This document shows, one piece after another, positions 35,403 through 43,233 of a DNA stretch of 64,000 bases. The DNA comes from Roseomonas sp. KE2513. Lineage in GTDB: Bacteria; Pseudomonadota; Alphaproteobacteria; Acetobacterales; Acetobacteraceae. Numbering within the stretch: the first letter of the stretch is position 1; every line of letters starts with the position of its first letter. The position numbers and the translations under genes were made by a program. The DNA lies in NCBI RefSeq assembly GCF_016107305.1, contig NZ_RCVR01000023.1, positions 27,816-91,815 on the forward strand. Direction: 5' to 3'. The notes under the pieces are model-generated. The model was not told the DNA's origin. It worked only from the letters and a program-made list of their open reading frames with translations, and did no database searches.

Positions 35403-37406
35403 TCAGGCCGCTTGGCCGCCGGCCGGCACCGCCGCCTGCGGAGGCGGTACCGCGCCGCTCGCGACCTTCAGGCACTGCGTCACCGCATCGTGCAGCGAGG
35501 CCGTAAAGTAGTCGGCGCCGACCGCCTTTGCCTGCGCCTTGTCCGTCAGCACCGCCTCCCCTTCCGGCCAGAGGCCCACGAGCAGCGGCACACCCGGCAG
35601 CCTCTGTCGAAGACGGCGCAGAAGGTAGCGGAGATGCGCGGGGCTGCCGGAGATGTCGAGGTAGGAGATGCAGACCATCGCCACGCCGGTCGCGTCAAGA
35701 TGACTCACCTGCTCCCGGGAACTCGCCTCGTGCGGCACCACGCGGGCGCCCACGCCGTGCTTGGAAAGAAGCTGCGCGAGCATGGCCGAGGCCGCCTCGT
35801 CCAGCGGGCCGCGTCCCGCAAGGCAGAGCACCGGCTGCTCACCGGCCCAGGCACCCGGCCGCTCCGCCAGGGGCGGAAGGGGCACCGAGGGTGCGGTCTC
35901 GCGTGGAGGCTCGGTCGTGCCCTTCTCCGCGGCCGCGGCGGCGGCCTTCGGTGAAGGATCCTCGTCGGGCACCGAGGCAAGGTCGCTGACAAGGCCCGAG
36001 GCGGCGTTGCGGAGCCGCTCCAGCCGGTCCGGTGGCAGCACGCCGCGCTCCACGTCGTTTGCCGCAAGGCGGAGCCCCTGCAGCGCCACCTCGTCGTAGT
36101 AGGCGGTGAGGGAACGGTCCTTCAGCAGCGTCTCCGCCTGGGAGAGCGCCTCGTCCGTGTCTCCGGCCAACATGCGCTGGTAGAAGTTCTCGACCGGCGT
36201 GAGCGCGGGCCTGTCGCCGAGCATGACGTCGAGGAAGGCGAGGCGCTCGACATGCCGCCCGAGGACCACGAGGCAGAGCGTGAGCGGGGTAGCGAGGATC
36301 AGCCCGATGGGCCCCCATAGCCACGTCCAGAAGATCGCGGCGACGATGACCGAGACGGGAGAGAGACCGGTGCTGTGCCCATAGACCAGCGGCTCCACCA
36401 CTTGCCCCATCACCGGCTCCGCGATTGCGAAGAGGGCAGCAGTCCAGAGAACGGTGGTCCAGCCGGGCTCGGTGCCGGCAGCAAGCACGAGCGGCAGGGC
36501 GGCAGCGAGGATCGAACCCACATAGGGCACGAAGCGGAAGAGCGCGGCAAGGATGCCCCAGACGATCGGGCTCGGCACGCCGATGACGTAGAGGCCGATG
36601 GTGATGATCACGCCGAAGGCGCCGTTTAGCATCAACTGCGCGAGGAAGTACTTGCTGAGCCGCCGTCCCGCATCGTCCAGCGCCTCCGTCGTGCGGTGAA
36701 GGTCGCTCGACCCGAAAAGGCGTATTAACCGGTCCCGCAGGTCCGCCTGCTGCATGAGGACGAAGACCGCCACGATAAAGACGATGAGCGTCGTCTCCAG
36801 CGGGCCGAGAACGGGCGAGAGGAACTTCCGCGCCAGCTCGATTGTGGATGAGCCGCCCTGCTGGATCTCGACGGGCACCGGCCGACGATCACCGCTGCTC
36901 TCAGAACCCGGAAGCCCGGGAAGCGCCGGACGATCCACGGGCGGCCTGGGCTGGGGCGGCGCCGCCCCGTCGGGCGTCGTGGCGGGCGTGGACTGGTTGT
37001 TGAGGCGGCGCGACAGCTCGTTGATCCGGCCAAAGGCGGCGCCTTGCACCGATTCCACCTTCTGCTGAATGGCCGTTTGATAGCTCGGCGCATTGCTCGC
37101 AAGGCCCGCGATCTGCACGCCGATGATGCTACCGATGAGTGAGAGCACCCCGAGCGCCAGCACCACCGACAGCAGCGCCGCGGCCACATGCGGAAGCCCA
37201 ACGCGCCGGAGCAGCGCCACCAGCGGCGCCAGCACGAAAGAGAGGAGGATCGCCAGCGTGATCGGGATCAGCACCTCCCGCGCGAGATAGAGCGCGGCGA
37301 CGATCACGACGCCCACAACCACGTTGACGAGGTGCGCGAGCTCGGGCGATGGCGGTGGCTGTACTTGGACCGGCGGCCGCGGCTCCGGCGAGGTTGTGGT
37401 ACTCAT
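35403..37406 (-). CDS. AI-2E/PerM family transporter with additional C-terminal B12-binding-like domain
   Basis: 667 residues. Residues ~30-415 form the eight-helix PerM/AI-2E exporter domain (ILLSFVLAPLVALLRRVGLP; LMLNGAFGVIITIGLYVIGVPSPIVWGILAALFRFVPYVGSILAAALP; GPIGLILATPLTLCLVVLGRH). A Pro-rich insert near 155-190 lies in a loop. After a helical linker (415-505) and an Ala/Pro-rich spacer, residues ~545-640 form a Rossmann-like fold (VLCLAGRGPLDEAASAMLAQLL, MVCISYLDISG, VPLLVGLWPEG) resembling a B12-binding or response-regulator-type domain without the cobalamin-binding DxHxxG. ATG at 37406. Function unknown; autoinducer export is only the family name. Confidence 0.83.
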   Translation of the reverse strand: MSTTTSPEPRPPVQVQPPPSPELAHLVNVVVGVVIVAALYLAREVLIPITLAILLSFVLAPLVALLRRVGLPHVAAALLSVVLALGVLSLIGSIIGVQIAGLASNAPSYQTAIQQKVESVQGAAFGRINELSRRLNNQSTPATTPDGAAPPQPRPPVDRPALPGLPGSESSGDRRPVPVEIQQGGSSTIELARKFLSPVLGPLETTLIVFIVAVFVLMQQADLRDRLIRLFGSSDLHRTTEALDDAGRRLSKYFLAQLMLNGAFGVIITIGLYVIGVPSPIVWGILAALFRFVPYVGSILAAALPLVLAAGTEPGWTTVLWTAALFAIAEPVMGQVVEPLVYGHSTGLSPVSVIVAAIFWTWLWGPIGLILATPLTLCLVVLGRHVERLAFLDVMLGDRPALTPVENFYQRMLAGDTDEALSQAETLLKDRSLTAYYDEVALQGLRLAANDVERGVLPPDRLERLRNAASGLVSDLASVPDEDPSPKAAAAAAEKGTTEPPRETAPSVPLPPLAERPGAWAGEQPVLCLAGRGPLDEAASAMLAQLLSKHGVGARVVPHEASSREQVSHLDATGVAMVCISYLDISGSPAHLRYLLRRLRQRLPGVPLLVGLWPEGEAVLTDKAQAKAVGADYFTASLHDAVTQCLKVASGAVPPPQAAVPAGGQAA

Positions 37407-37505
37407 GGGCTCAACCCTGTTCCGTCTTTTACAGGACAGCAACGCAGCGGCCCGCGTAACGTCGCGCCCACTGATCGGGCACGCGGCGATCAGGCCCGGA
37501 CGGGC

Positions 37506-38195
37506 TTAGCCGAGGCGAGCGTGATAATGGTCCCAGGTCTTTCGGAAGAGGCCCATGGACCAGAGCCGCTCACGAATCCGGGCCCGCTGGCCGTCGTCGA
37601 AGACGAAGGGCGTGCCGATGCCCATCGCCGCGACCTGGCGCGAGGCGTTCTCCTCGAGATAGGCGGCCAGGGCGAAGCAGGTGACAAGGTCCTCCGCCAC
37701 GACCGTCGCGCCATGCGCTTTCAGAAGGATTGCGGGCCCGGCGCCGAGGGCCGCGGCAAGGCCCGCGCCCGCCTCCCGCGTGTTGATGGACATCGGATCG
37801 TCGTACACGGGGATATCACCGAGCAGGGCGCCCTGGGCGAAGACAGGCCTGTAGGGCGCGCCCACGCTGGTGAGCAGCGTCGACCAGCGCGGGTGCAGGT
37901 GGATGATCGCGCCCACCTCGGGGCGCTGCCGATAGATCTCGGTGTGGATGTGGAACTCGAGCGGCGGCCGCCCCGCGCCCGCCAGCCGCTGCCCTTCCGC
38001 ATCGATTTCCACCAGATCGCCAACGGTGAGCCGCCGCTTCGGCGCCACGGCGTCATTGATGAGGATGCGTCCGTCACGGCGCATGCTCGCATGGCCGCTA
38101 TGGTCGATCATTTCCGCACCTTCGAGCATGCGCAACGCATCCGCGAGGAGCGCCTTGTCGAGCGCATCGAACCCTGATGCTGTCTGCAGATTCAT
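37506..38195 (-). CDS. Class II aldolase/adducin family protein
   Basis: 229 residues with the zinc site of the family: IHLHPRWS near residue 98 (two His ligands), a glutamate in EFHIHTEIYRQRPEV near 78, and the third His in LLKAHGATVV near 158. Members include fuculose-phosphate aldolase, but also the 3,4-dihydroxyphthalate decarboxylase of some phthalate degraders. Because the gene lies beside a Bug receptor and a Rieske dioxygenase cluster, a decarboxylase or retro-aldol step in that pathway is plausible. Divergent from the Bug receptor gene. ATG at 38195 preferred over an upstream in-frame start at 38267. Confidence 0.85.
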   Translation of the reverse strand: MNLQTASGFDALDKALLADALRMLEGAEMIDHSGHASMRRDGRILINDAVAPKRRLTVGDLVEIDAEGQRLAGAGRPPLEFHIHTEIYRQRPEVGAIIHLHPRWSTLLTSVGAPYRPVFAQGALLGDIPVYDDPMSINTREAGAGLAAALGAGPAILLKAHGATVVAEDLVTCFALAAYLEENASRQVAAMGIGTPFVFDDGQRARIRERLWSMGLFRKTWDHYHARLG

Positions 38196-38335
38196 CCGCC
38201 CGCGTCTCCTGTTCTTGTTCGCCTGCCACCTGTGCCCGGCCTTGGATGCCGCGCTAGTATCCAGCATAGCGCCTGAAGCTAGCCGTCACCGGCAGGCCGT
38301 TCACGCCCAAAGAAACACGAGAGGAGGAAACAACC

Positions 38336-39307
38336 TTGCGACGCGCCCTGCTGAGACTATCCGTGGCCCTGCTGGGCGTCCATCTGGCCACAAGCGGCAC
38401 AGAAGCCGCCGGCAACGACTGGCCGCAGCGCCCTGTGCGCATCGTGGCGCCCTTCGCACCCGGCGGCAGCGCTGATACGCTCGGCCGCATTATCGCGCGC
38501 GACCTCACGGACGCGCTGGGTCAGCCCTTTGTCGTGGACAACCGTCCCGGCGCGGGCGGTCTGATTGGCGCGGCGCAGGTCGCTAGGGCGCCGGCCGACG
38601 GCTACACGCTCGTCATCTCCGGCATCGCTTCCCACGTGATCGCGCCCGCCACGAACGCGGGCGGCGCGGAATTCGACGGGCTGCGCGACTTCACGCACAT
38701 CGCCTATCTCGGTGGGCCGCCCGTCGCCTTCGTCGTGGGCCCGCAAGCTACGAACCGCAGCCTTGCCGATGTGCTCGCCGCAGCCAAGGGCAACTCCACC
38801 ATCTCCTACGCAACCCCTGGCGCTGGTACGCACGGCGCGCTGATCGGCGACATGTTCACGCGGCTGACGGGCGCGAACATGGAACCCATCCCCTACCGCG
38901 GCGGCGGCAACAGCATGACCGACCTGCTCGGCGGCTCCGTCGAGGCGGCCTTCATCGCCATCACCTCCGCCGCCGAGCCGCTCCGCGAACGTCGCCTCCA
39001 CGGCATCGCCGTGAGTTCCGCCGAACGCCTGCGTGCCTTCCCGAACCTGCCGACCTTCCGAGAGCTCGGCTATCCGACGCTGACGGCCACCACCTGGTTT
39101 GGCCTCGCGGGTCCGGCGAACCTGCCTGAACCCATCGTGGAGCGGCTGAACACGGAGGTGCGGCGCATTCTTGCCAAGCCGGAGATCCGTGCGCGGCTAG
39201 ACGCTGACGGCATCGTCTCCCCCGCCCTCACCGCGCCCGAGTTCAAGCGCTTCGTCGAGGAGGAGGTCGCCCGCTGGACGCCGCTCGCCCGCGCGTCGGT
39301 CAGGTAA
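38336..39307 (+). CDS. Tripartite tricarboxylate transporter (Bug/TctC) substrate-binding protein
   Basis: 323-residue periplasmic receptor: signal peptide to about residue 26, then WPQRPVRIVAPFAPGGSADTLGRIIARDL, VVDNRPGAGGLIGAAQVARAPADGYTL and EPIPYRGGGNSMTDLLGGSVEAAF, all diagnostic of Bug proteins. A TTG start follows a strong GAGGAGG site. No TctA/TctB membrane genes are adjacent, as is usual for orphan Bug receptors. The linked IclR/Rieske genes suggest an aromatic carboxylate ligand, as for TphC in terephthalate clusters. A single GTTCGC half-site (38217-38222) lies upstream. Confidence 0.92.
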   Translation: MRRALLRLSVALLGVHLATSGTEAAGNDWPQRPVRIVAPFAPGGSADTLGRIIARDLTDALGQPFVVDNRPGAGGLIGAAQVARAPADGYTLVISGIASHVIAPATNAGGAEFDGLRDFTHIAYLGGPPVAFVVGPQATNRSLADVLAAAKGNSTISYATPGAGTHGALIGDMFTRLTGANMEPIPYRGGGNSMTDLLGGSVEAAFIAITSAAEPLRERRLHGIAVSSAERLRAFPNLPTFRELGYPTLTATTWFGLAGPANLPEPIVERLNTEVRRILAKPEIRARLDADGIVSPALTAPEFKRFVEEEVARWTPLARASVR

Positions 39308-39314
39308 GATCCCG

Positions 39315-39344
39315 CGGCGCCTGAGGACCCCTCCTCAGGCGCCG
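39315..39344. terminator. Strong bidirectional hairpin between the Bug receptor and IclR genes
   Basis: Perfect 13-bp stem (CGGCGCCTGAGGA with TCCTCAGGCGCCG) and a CCCC loop. The right arm includes the IclR stop codon and last codons, so IclR's end and the terminator are superimposed. It separates two convergent transcripts. Confidence 0.75.
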
Positions 39345-40135
39345 ACGAGCAACGGCCGCATCCCCGCGGCGGCGTCGCGCAGCGCCGCCTTGCAGTCGCC
39401 CATCAACTCCTCCACCGTTGTCCGGCTCGCCTGGGTCGAGACGTGCAGCGCCGCGACGACACGGCCGGCGGCGTTGTGGACAGGAACCGCGAGTGAGCGC
39501 AGGTCGATCTCCATCTCCTGATCGACGAGGCAAAATCCTTCGCGCCGCACCACGTCGAGCGCGCGCCGCAGCCCCCCCTCGTCATGGATCGTGAAGGGCG
39601 TCAGCGGTAGCAGATCTGCGTTGCGAAAGAACAGCTCCAGCTCCGCCTCCGGAAGGTAGGCGAGCAACACACGGCCCATCGAGGTGCAATAGGCTGGCAG
39701 ATGCGTGCCGACGTCGCGGTTCAGCGAGCCGAGGCGGCGGCGGGCGGAGCGGGCGACATAGATCACCTCCGTCCCGTAGAGAACCGAGACCGAGCAGGAT
39801 TGCCCGAGCGCTTCGCTCGTCCGTTCGAGGAACGGCTGCGCCACCCGCGGCAAAAGGGAGGATGACAGATAAGCCTGCGCGAGCGTCAGCACCTGGGGCG
39901 AGAGGCGGAAGAAATGGCCCGAGGACTGCACGTAGCCAAGGGCTTGGAGCGTGAGCAGGCAGCGCCTGACTGTCGCCCGCGAAAGCCCCACCCGCTTCGA
40001 GAGATCCGAGAGGGTAAGATCCTGGTCCTCCGCAGTGAAGGCACGCATGACAGACAGTCCGCGCGCCAGGGCGGTCACGAAATCACGGCCTTCCATCGCA
40101 TCCGGCTCGGCCTCGGTTGTCAGAGGTGCTGCCAA
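39335..40135 (-). CDS. IclR-family transcriptional regulator
   Basis: 266 residues. N-terminal winged helix-turn-helix with LTLSDLSKRVGLSRATVRRCLLTLQALGYVQ near residues 40-70, then the IclR effector domain (YLSSSLLPRVAQPFLERTSEALGQSCSVSVLYGTEVIYVARS; CTSMGRVLLAYLPEAE; AVPVHNAAGRVVAALHVS). It resembles PcaU/PcaR/TphR-type regulators of aromatic acid catabolism. The TTG at 40135 lies 3 nt after the preceding stop; an ATG at 40099 is an alternative start. It is the last gene of the Rieske operon, so it probably controls its own transcription through the 44641-44675 repeats. Confidence 0.9.
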   Translation of the reverse strand: MAAPLTTEAEPDAMEGRDFVTALARGLSVMRAFTAEDQDLTLSDLSKRVGLSRATVRRCLLTLQALGYVQSSGHFFRLSPQVLTLAQAYLSSSLLPRVAQPFLERTSEALGQSCSVSVLYGTEVIYVARSARRRLGSLNRDVGTHLPAYCTSMGRVLLAYLPEAELELFFRNADLLPLTPFTIHDEGGLRRALDVVRREGFCLVDQEMEIDLRSLAVPVHNAAGRVVAALHVSTQASRTTVEELMGDCKAALRDAAAGMRPLLVGA

Positions 40136-40138
40136 GGC

Positions 40139-40651
40139 TCAGGCCCGCAAGGCCTCGAGCATGGCCTCGATGTAGCCCTCGTCGCTGACGACGCTCAGCA
40201 TGGAGACATAGGGACGCAGCTGGCCGAGTGTCGCGGAAACAGCCTCTGGTGGCCGCGTCGTTGCATCGTGCAGGATCAGCCCACAGGTCTTCGTGCCCGT
40301 CGCGCGGCAGGCATCGCCCACCACGGAGGCAAGCTGTGCGTCCTGGCCGGAGGTCGCGATCATCACGGCCTGGTTTGATGTCTCCACCTCTTGCACGAAG
40401 CCCTGCGCGCGGCCGACCACGTCGCGGAACCATCGCTGCACGTCGCCGGCAGCGATCCGCGCCTCGCTCTCGAAGAAAGAGGGCGCGAAAAAGACGGCGC
40501 CGTTCCACGAACGCGCCGACAGCGCCTCCACCACGTCGAGGCTCGCCTGGTCGAGCGCGACGACGAGGGTGGCGCGCGGCGCGGCATTGGGCGTGCGAAT
40601 CCGGAAGGCCGATTCCGCCGCCGTCGTCGCGCGCGCGCTCTCGCTGATCAT
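40139..40651 (-). CDS. Unknown protein in the Rieske operon
   Basis: 170 residues, family not recognised. Alternating hydrophobic strands and helices (ATLVVALDQASLDVVEAL, GAVFFAPSFF, QAVMIATSGQDAQLASVVGDACRA, KTCGLILHDA, VSMLSVVSDEGYIEAMLEALR) suggest a Rossmann-like or flavodoxin-like alpha/beta sandwich, without a clear nucleotide-binding glycine motif. No signal peptide. The start ATG overlaps the oxygenase stop (ATGA), and IclR follows after 3 nt, so it is firmly part of the catabolic operon. An accessory or regulatory role is a guess. Confidence 0.72.
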   Translation of the reverse strand: MISESARATTAAESAFRIRTPNAAPRATLVVALDQASLDVVEALSARSWNGAVFFAPSFFESEARIAAGDVQRWFRDVVGRAQGFVQEVETSNQAVMIATSGQDAQLASVVGDACRATGTKTCGLILHDATTRPPEAVSATLGQLRPYVSMLSVVSDEGYIEAMLEALRA

Positions 40652-41937
40652 CACACGGAAGCCTGCGCCACGCCGGGACGTGCCTTCAGCGCCTCGCTCG
40701 CCGCGTCCTTGAAGGCCTGGTCTGGCGGCAGCACGACCGCGGCGGAACGCACCTGCTGTTCCTCCGGCCGCGAGCCCGGCGGGGCCACGCCCTTGTCGCG
40801 CAGGGCGCGCGCGGCCTTCATCAGGCGGAAGCGCGCCATGATGATGCCGTTGTCGGTGGAGGTGAGGTTCTCCCGCGTGCGGTCCACGATCGGCCCCATG
40901 CTCTCCTGCAGGGAGGCGTCCTGCATGGCGATGCCGGCGACGCCGCTATAGGTGATGCCCGCCTTCTGCGCCGCGCGGTCCATGAGGTAGTCGTTGTCCT
41001 TGTTCGCGGCCGGACGGTAGGTGCCGGGAACATAGGTGACGTGGATGCCGTGGCCCTCGCGCATCGCCTGCACCTCGCGCTCCGTCAGGTCGCGCACGGG
41101 GTGGTAGTCGAAGCTCCAGGCCCAGCAGTTCTCGTCGTCGATCGGAATCCAGAAATGGCCGTGGATCGGGTGGTCGCCGCGCGGCGGCACCATCGTGAAG
41201 CAGGGCATCACCCAGGGCGTGATGCGCCAGTAGTAATGCCCGTCCTCCGCATTGCGGCGCGCGCCGATGTAAAGGCCGCTCGGGTGCTCCACCACCTCGA
41301 AAACAGGGGCGCTGTCGTTCAGGTTGTACTGGTTGCCCTTGGCGCCCTTGAACAGCGGGTCGGAGCTGAGCGCACCGCGGTGCAGGAAGGAGACATGCGC
41401 GGAATCAATTCCACCCTCCATCGCCTGCAGCCAATTGCACTCCTGCAGCCGCTTCGAGGAGAAGGTCTGCTCGGGCCGGACGGTAATGAATTCCCATTCC
41501 GGCAGCGGCGGCTGTAGGTCCGGCGGGCCCATATAGGTCCAAAGGATGTGCCCGCGCTCCACCAGCGGGTACGAGGTCAGCTTGATCTTCTGGCGGAAGC
41601 CGCTCGACTCAGGCTCGGACGGCACCTCCGTGCACTGCCCGGTCACGTCGTACTTCCAGCCGTGATAGGGGCAGCGCAGGCCGCAGTCCTCGTTCCGCCC
41701 GAACCAGAGCGACACGCCGCGATGGGCGCAGAACTCGTCGATGAGGCCGAGCTTGCCCTCGCTGTCGCGAAACGCGAGCAGGCGCTCGCCAAGCAACTTG
41801 ATCCGCACGGGCGCGCCGCCGGGCTCCGCTACTTCCTCCGCCAGCAGCGCCGGGATCCAGTAGCGACGGAACATGTCGCCCATCGGCGTTCCGGGCCCGG
41901 TCTGGGTCAGAAGCTCGTTCTGTTCCTTCCGCAGCAT
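40651..41937 (-). CDS. Rieske non-haem iron oxygenase, large (alpha) subunit, phthalate-dioxygenase type
   Basis: 428 residues. The Rieske [2Fe-2S] site is CAH (Cys70, His72) with CPYH (Cys89, His92). The catalytic iron site is in NWLQAMEGGIDSAHVSFLH, with His181 and His186 as ligands and Asp178 as the electron bridge. This layout and length match alpha-only oxygenases of the phthalate 4,5-dioxygenase and O-demethylase group; no beta subunit gene is present. It would dihydroxylate or demethylate an aromatic acid. Electrons would come from the reductase and ferredoxin encoded upstream in the same operon. Confidence 0.9.
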   Translation of the reverse strand: MLRKEQNELLTQTGPGTPMGDMFRRYWIPALLAEEVAEPGGAPVRIKLLGERLLAFRDSEGKLGLIDEFCAHRGVSLWFGRNEDCGLRCPYHGWKYDVTGQCTEVPSEPESSGFRQKIKLTSYPLVERGHILWTYMGPPDLQPPLPEWEFITVRPEQTFSSKRLQECNWLQAMEGGIDSAHVSFLHRGALSSDPLFKGAKGNQYNLNDSAPVFEVVEHPSGLYIGARRNAEDGHYYWRITPWVMPCFTMVPPRGDHPIHGHFWIPIDDENCWAWSFDYHPVRDLTEREVQAMREGHGIHVTYVPGTYRPAANKDNDYLMDRAAQKAGITYSGVAGIAMQDASLQESMGPIVDRTRENLTSTDNGIIMARFRLMKAARALRDKGVAPPGSRPEEQQVRSAAVVLPPDQAFKDAASEALKARPGVAQASV

Positions 41938-41976
41938 CGCATTTCGCTCCCAGGTTGTTCTTGATCGGAACCGTCG

Positions 41977-43230
41977 TCAGGCGACGGGCCGAAGGTCCCG
42001 CTTCAGGTTACGGAGGAGGTCGTTCAGCTTGAGCGCAGGATCGGCCAGCCTGCCCGCCGGCACGGCCGCGTCGAGCGCGATCAGCTCCTTCACGATGCGC
42101 AGGTCGCGCGCGGCGTTCATGCCGATGGCGGCGACCGGCCGGTCCCCGTCCATCTGCACCAGCAACGCCGTGCCGGTTGCGAGGGAGCCGCGGGTTATCC
42201 AGGGAAGGTCTGACGAGACCATCCCGCAGATCTGCATGTTCAGCCCGTGCTGGTCGCTCCAGAACCAGGGCACCTCGGAATAGGGCACAGGGTTCCCAAT
42301 CATGTTGCGCGCGACGGCGATCGCGGCATTCTGGGCGTTCTGCCAGGACTCCAGCCGAACCGGGCGGCCGTAGCGCGGGTCGAAACGGCTGGCGACGTCG
42401 CCCGCGGCCCAGATGAATGGGTCCTCAGTGCGGCCGAAGGCATCGACTACGATACCGTTCTCGATGGAAAGCCCCGCATCGCGCGCGAGTTCCACATTCG
42501 GGACGATGCCGATGCCGACCACCACCGCATCGGCCTCAAGCCGCTCACCACCGCTCAGCACGACCATCGGCCGGCCACCGGCATCCTCGATCGCGGTCAC
42601 CTGAGTCCGGAAGCGGATATCCGCGCCGTGGCGTGCGTGGAGATCGGCGTAGAAGGATCCGACTTCCAGCGGCACGCAGCGCGCCATCACCGCCGCTGTT
42701 GCCTCGATCACCGTGACCCGCGCGCCAAGCTTCAGCGCGGCAGAGGCAGCCTCAAGCCCGATGAAACCGGCACCGACCACGACGAGATGCGCGCCCGGCT
42801 GCAGGAACGGCCGCAGCGCCCGCGTGTCGGCGAGGGCACGGATCGGATGGCAGCGCGGATGGTCCGCCCCCGGCACGGGCAGCGGCCGCGGCCGGCCGCC
42901 GGTCGCCAGCAGCAGCGCGCCGTAGGCCAGAACGGAGCCATCCTCGAGGTGCAGGCTGCGGGCGGCGCGGTCGATCGCCGAGACGCGAACGCCAAGTCGC
43001 AACGTAACGCCCTCGGCCTCATACCACTCGCGTGGCCGCACCCAGGCAACCTCGTCTGAGCCCAGCAGCATCTCCTTCGAAAGCGAGGGCCGCTCGTATG
43101 GTGGGTCAACTTCCTCGCCCACCAACGTCAGCGAACCGGTGAAGCCTGCGGCACGCATCGCCTCCACGGCACGGCCTCCGGCCTGGCCCGCGCCGACGAC
43201 GACGATTCCCTCCTTCAACAGATCGTCCAT
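41977..43230 (-). CDS. FAD-dependent NAD(P)H-ferredoxin reductase (glutathione-reductase fold)
   Basis: 417 residues with two dinucleotide sites: FAD at VVVGAGQAGGRAVEAM near residue 10, NAD(P)H at VVVGAGFIGLEAASAAL near 150, and the FAD-ribityl motif WAAGDVASRFDP near 283. This is the BphA4/rubredoxin-reductase type, which passes electrons from NADH to a small ferredoxin. The C-terminal domain includes WFWSDQHGLNMQICG, typical for the group. It fits the Rieske ferredoxin at 44265. It starts 3 nt after the PdxA-family stop. Confidence 0.9.
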   Translation of the reverse strand: MDDLLKEGIVVVGAGQAGGRAVEAMRAAGFTGSLTLVGEEVDPPYERPSLSKEMLLGSDEVAWVRPREWYEAEGVTLRLGVRVSAIDRAARSLHLEDGSVLAYGALLLATGGRPRPLPVPGADHPRCHPIRALADTRALRPFLQPGAHLVVVGAGFIGLEAASAALKLGARVTVIEATAAVMARCVPLEVGSFYADLHARHGADIRFRTQVTAIEDAGGRPMVVLSGGERLEADAVVVGIGIVPNVELARDAGLSIENGIVVDAFGRTEDPFIWAAGDVASRFDPRYGRPVRLESWQNAQNAAIAVARNMIGNPVPYSEVPWFWSDQHGLNMQICGMVSSDLPWITRGSLATGTALLVQMDGDRPVAAIGMNAARDLRIVKELIALDAAVPAGRLADPALKLNDLLRNLKRDLRPVA

Positions 43231-43233
43231 CGC

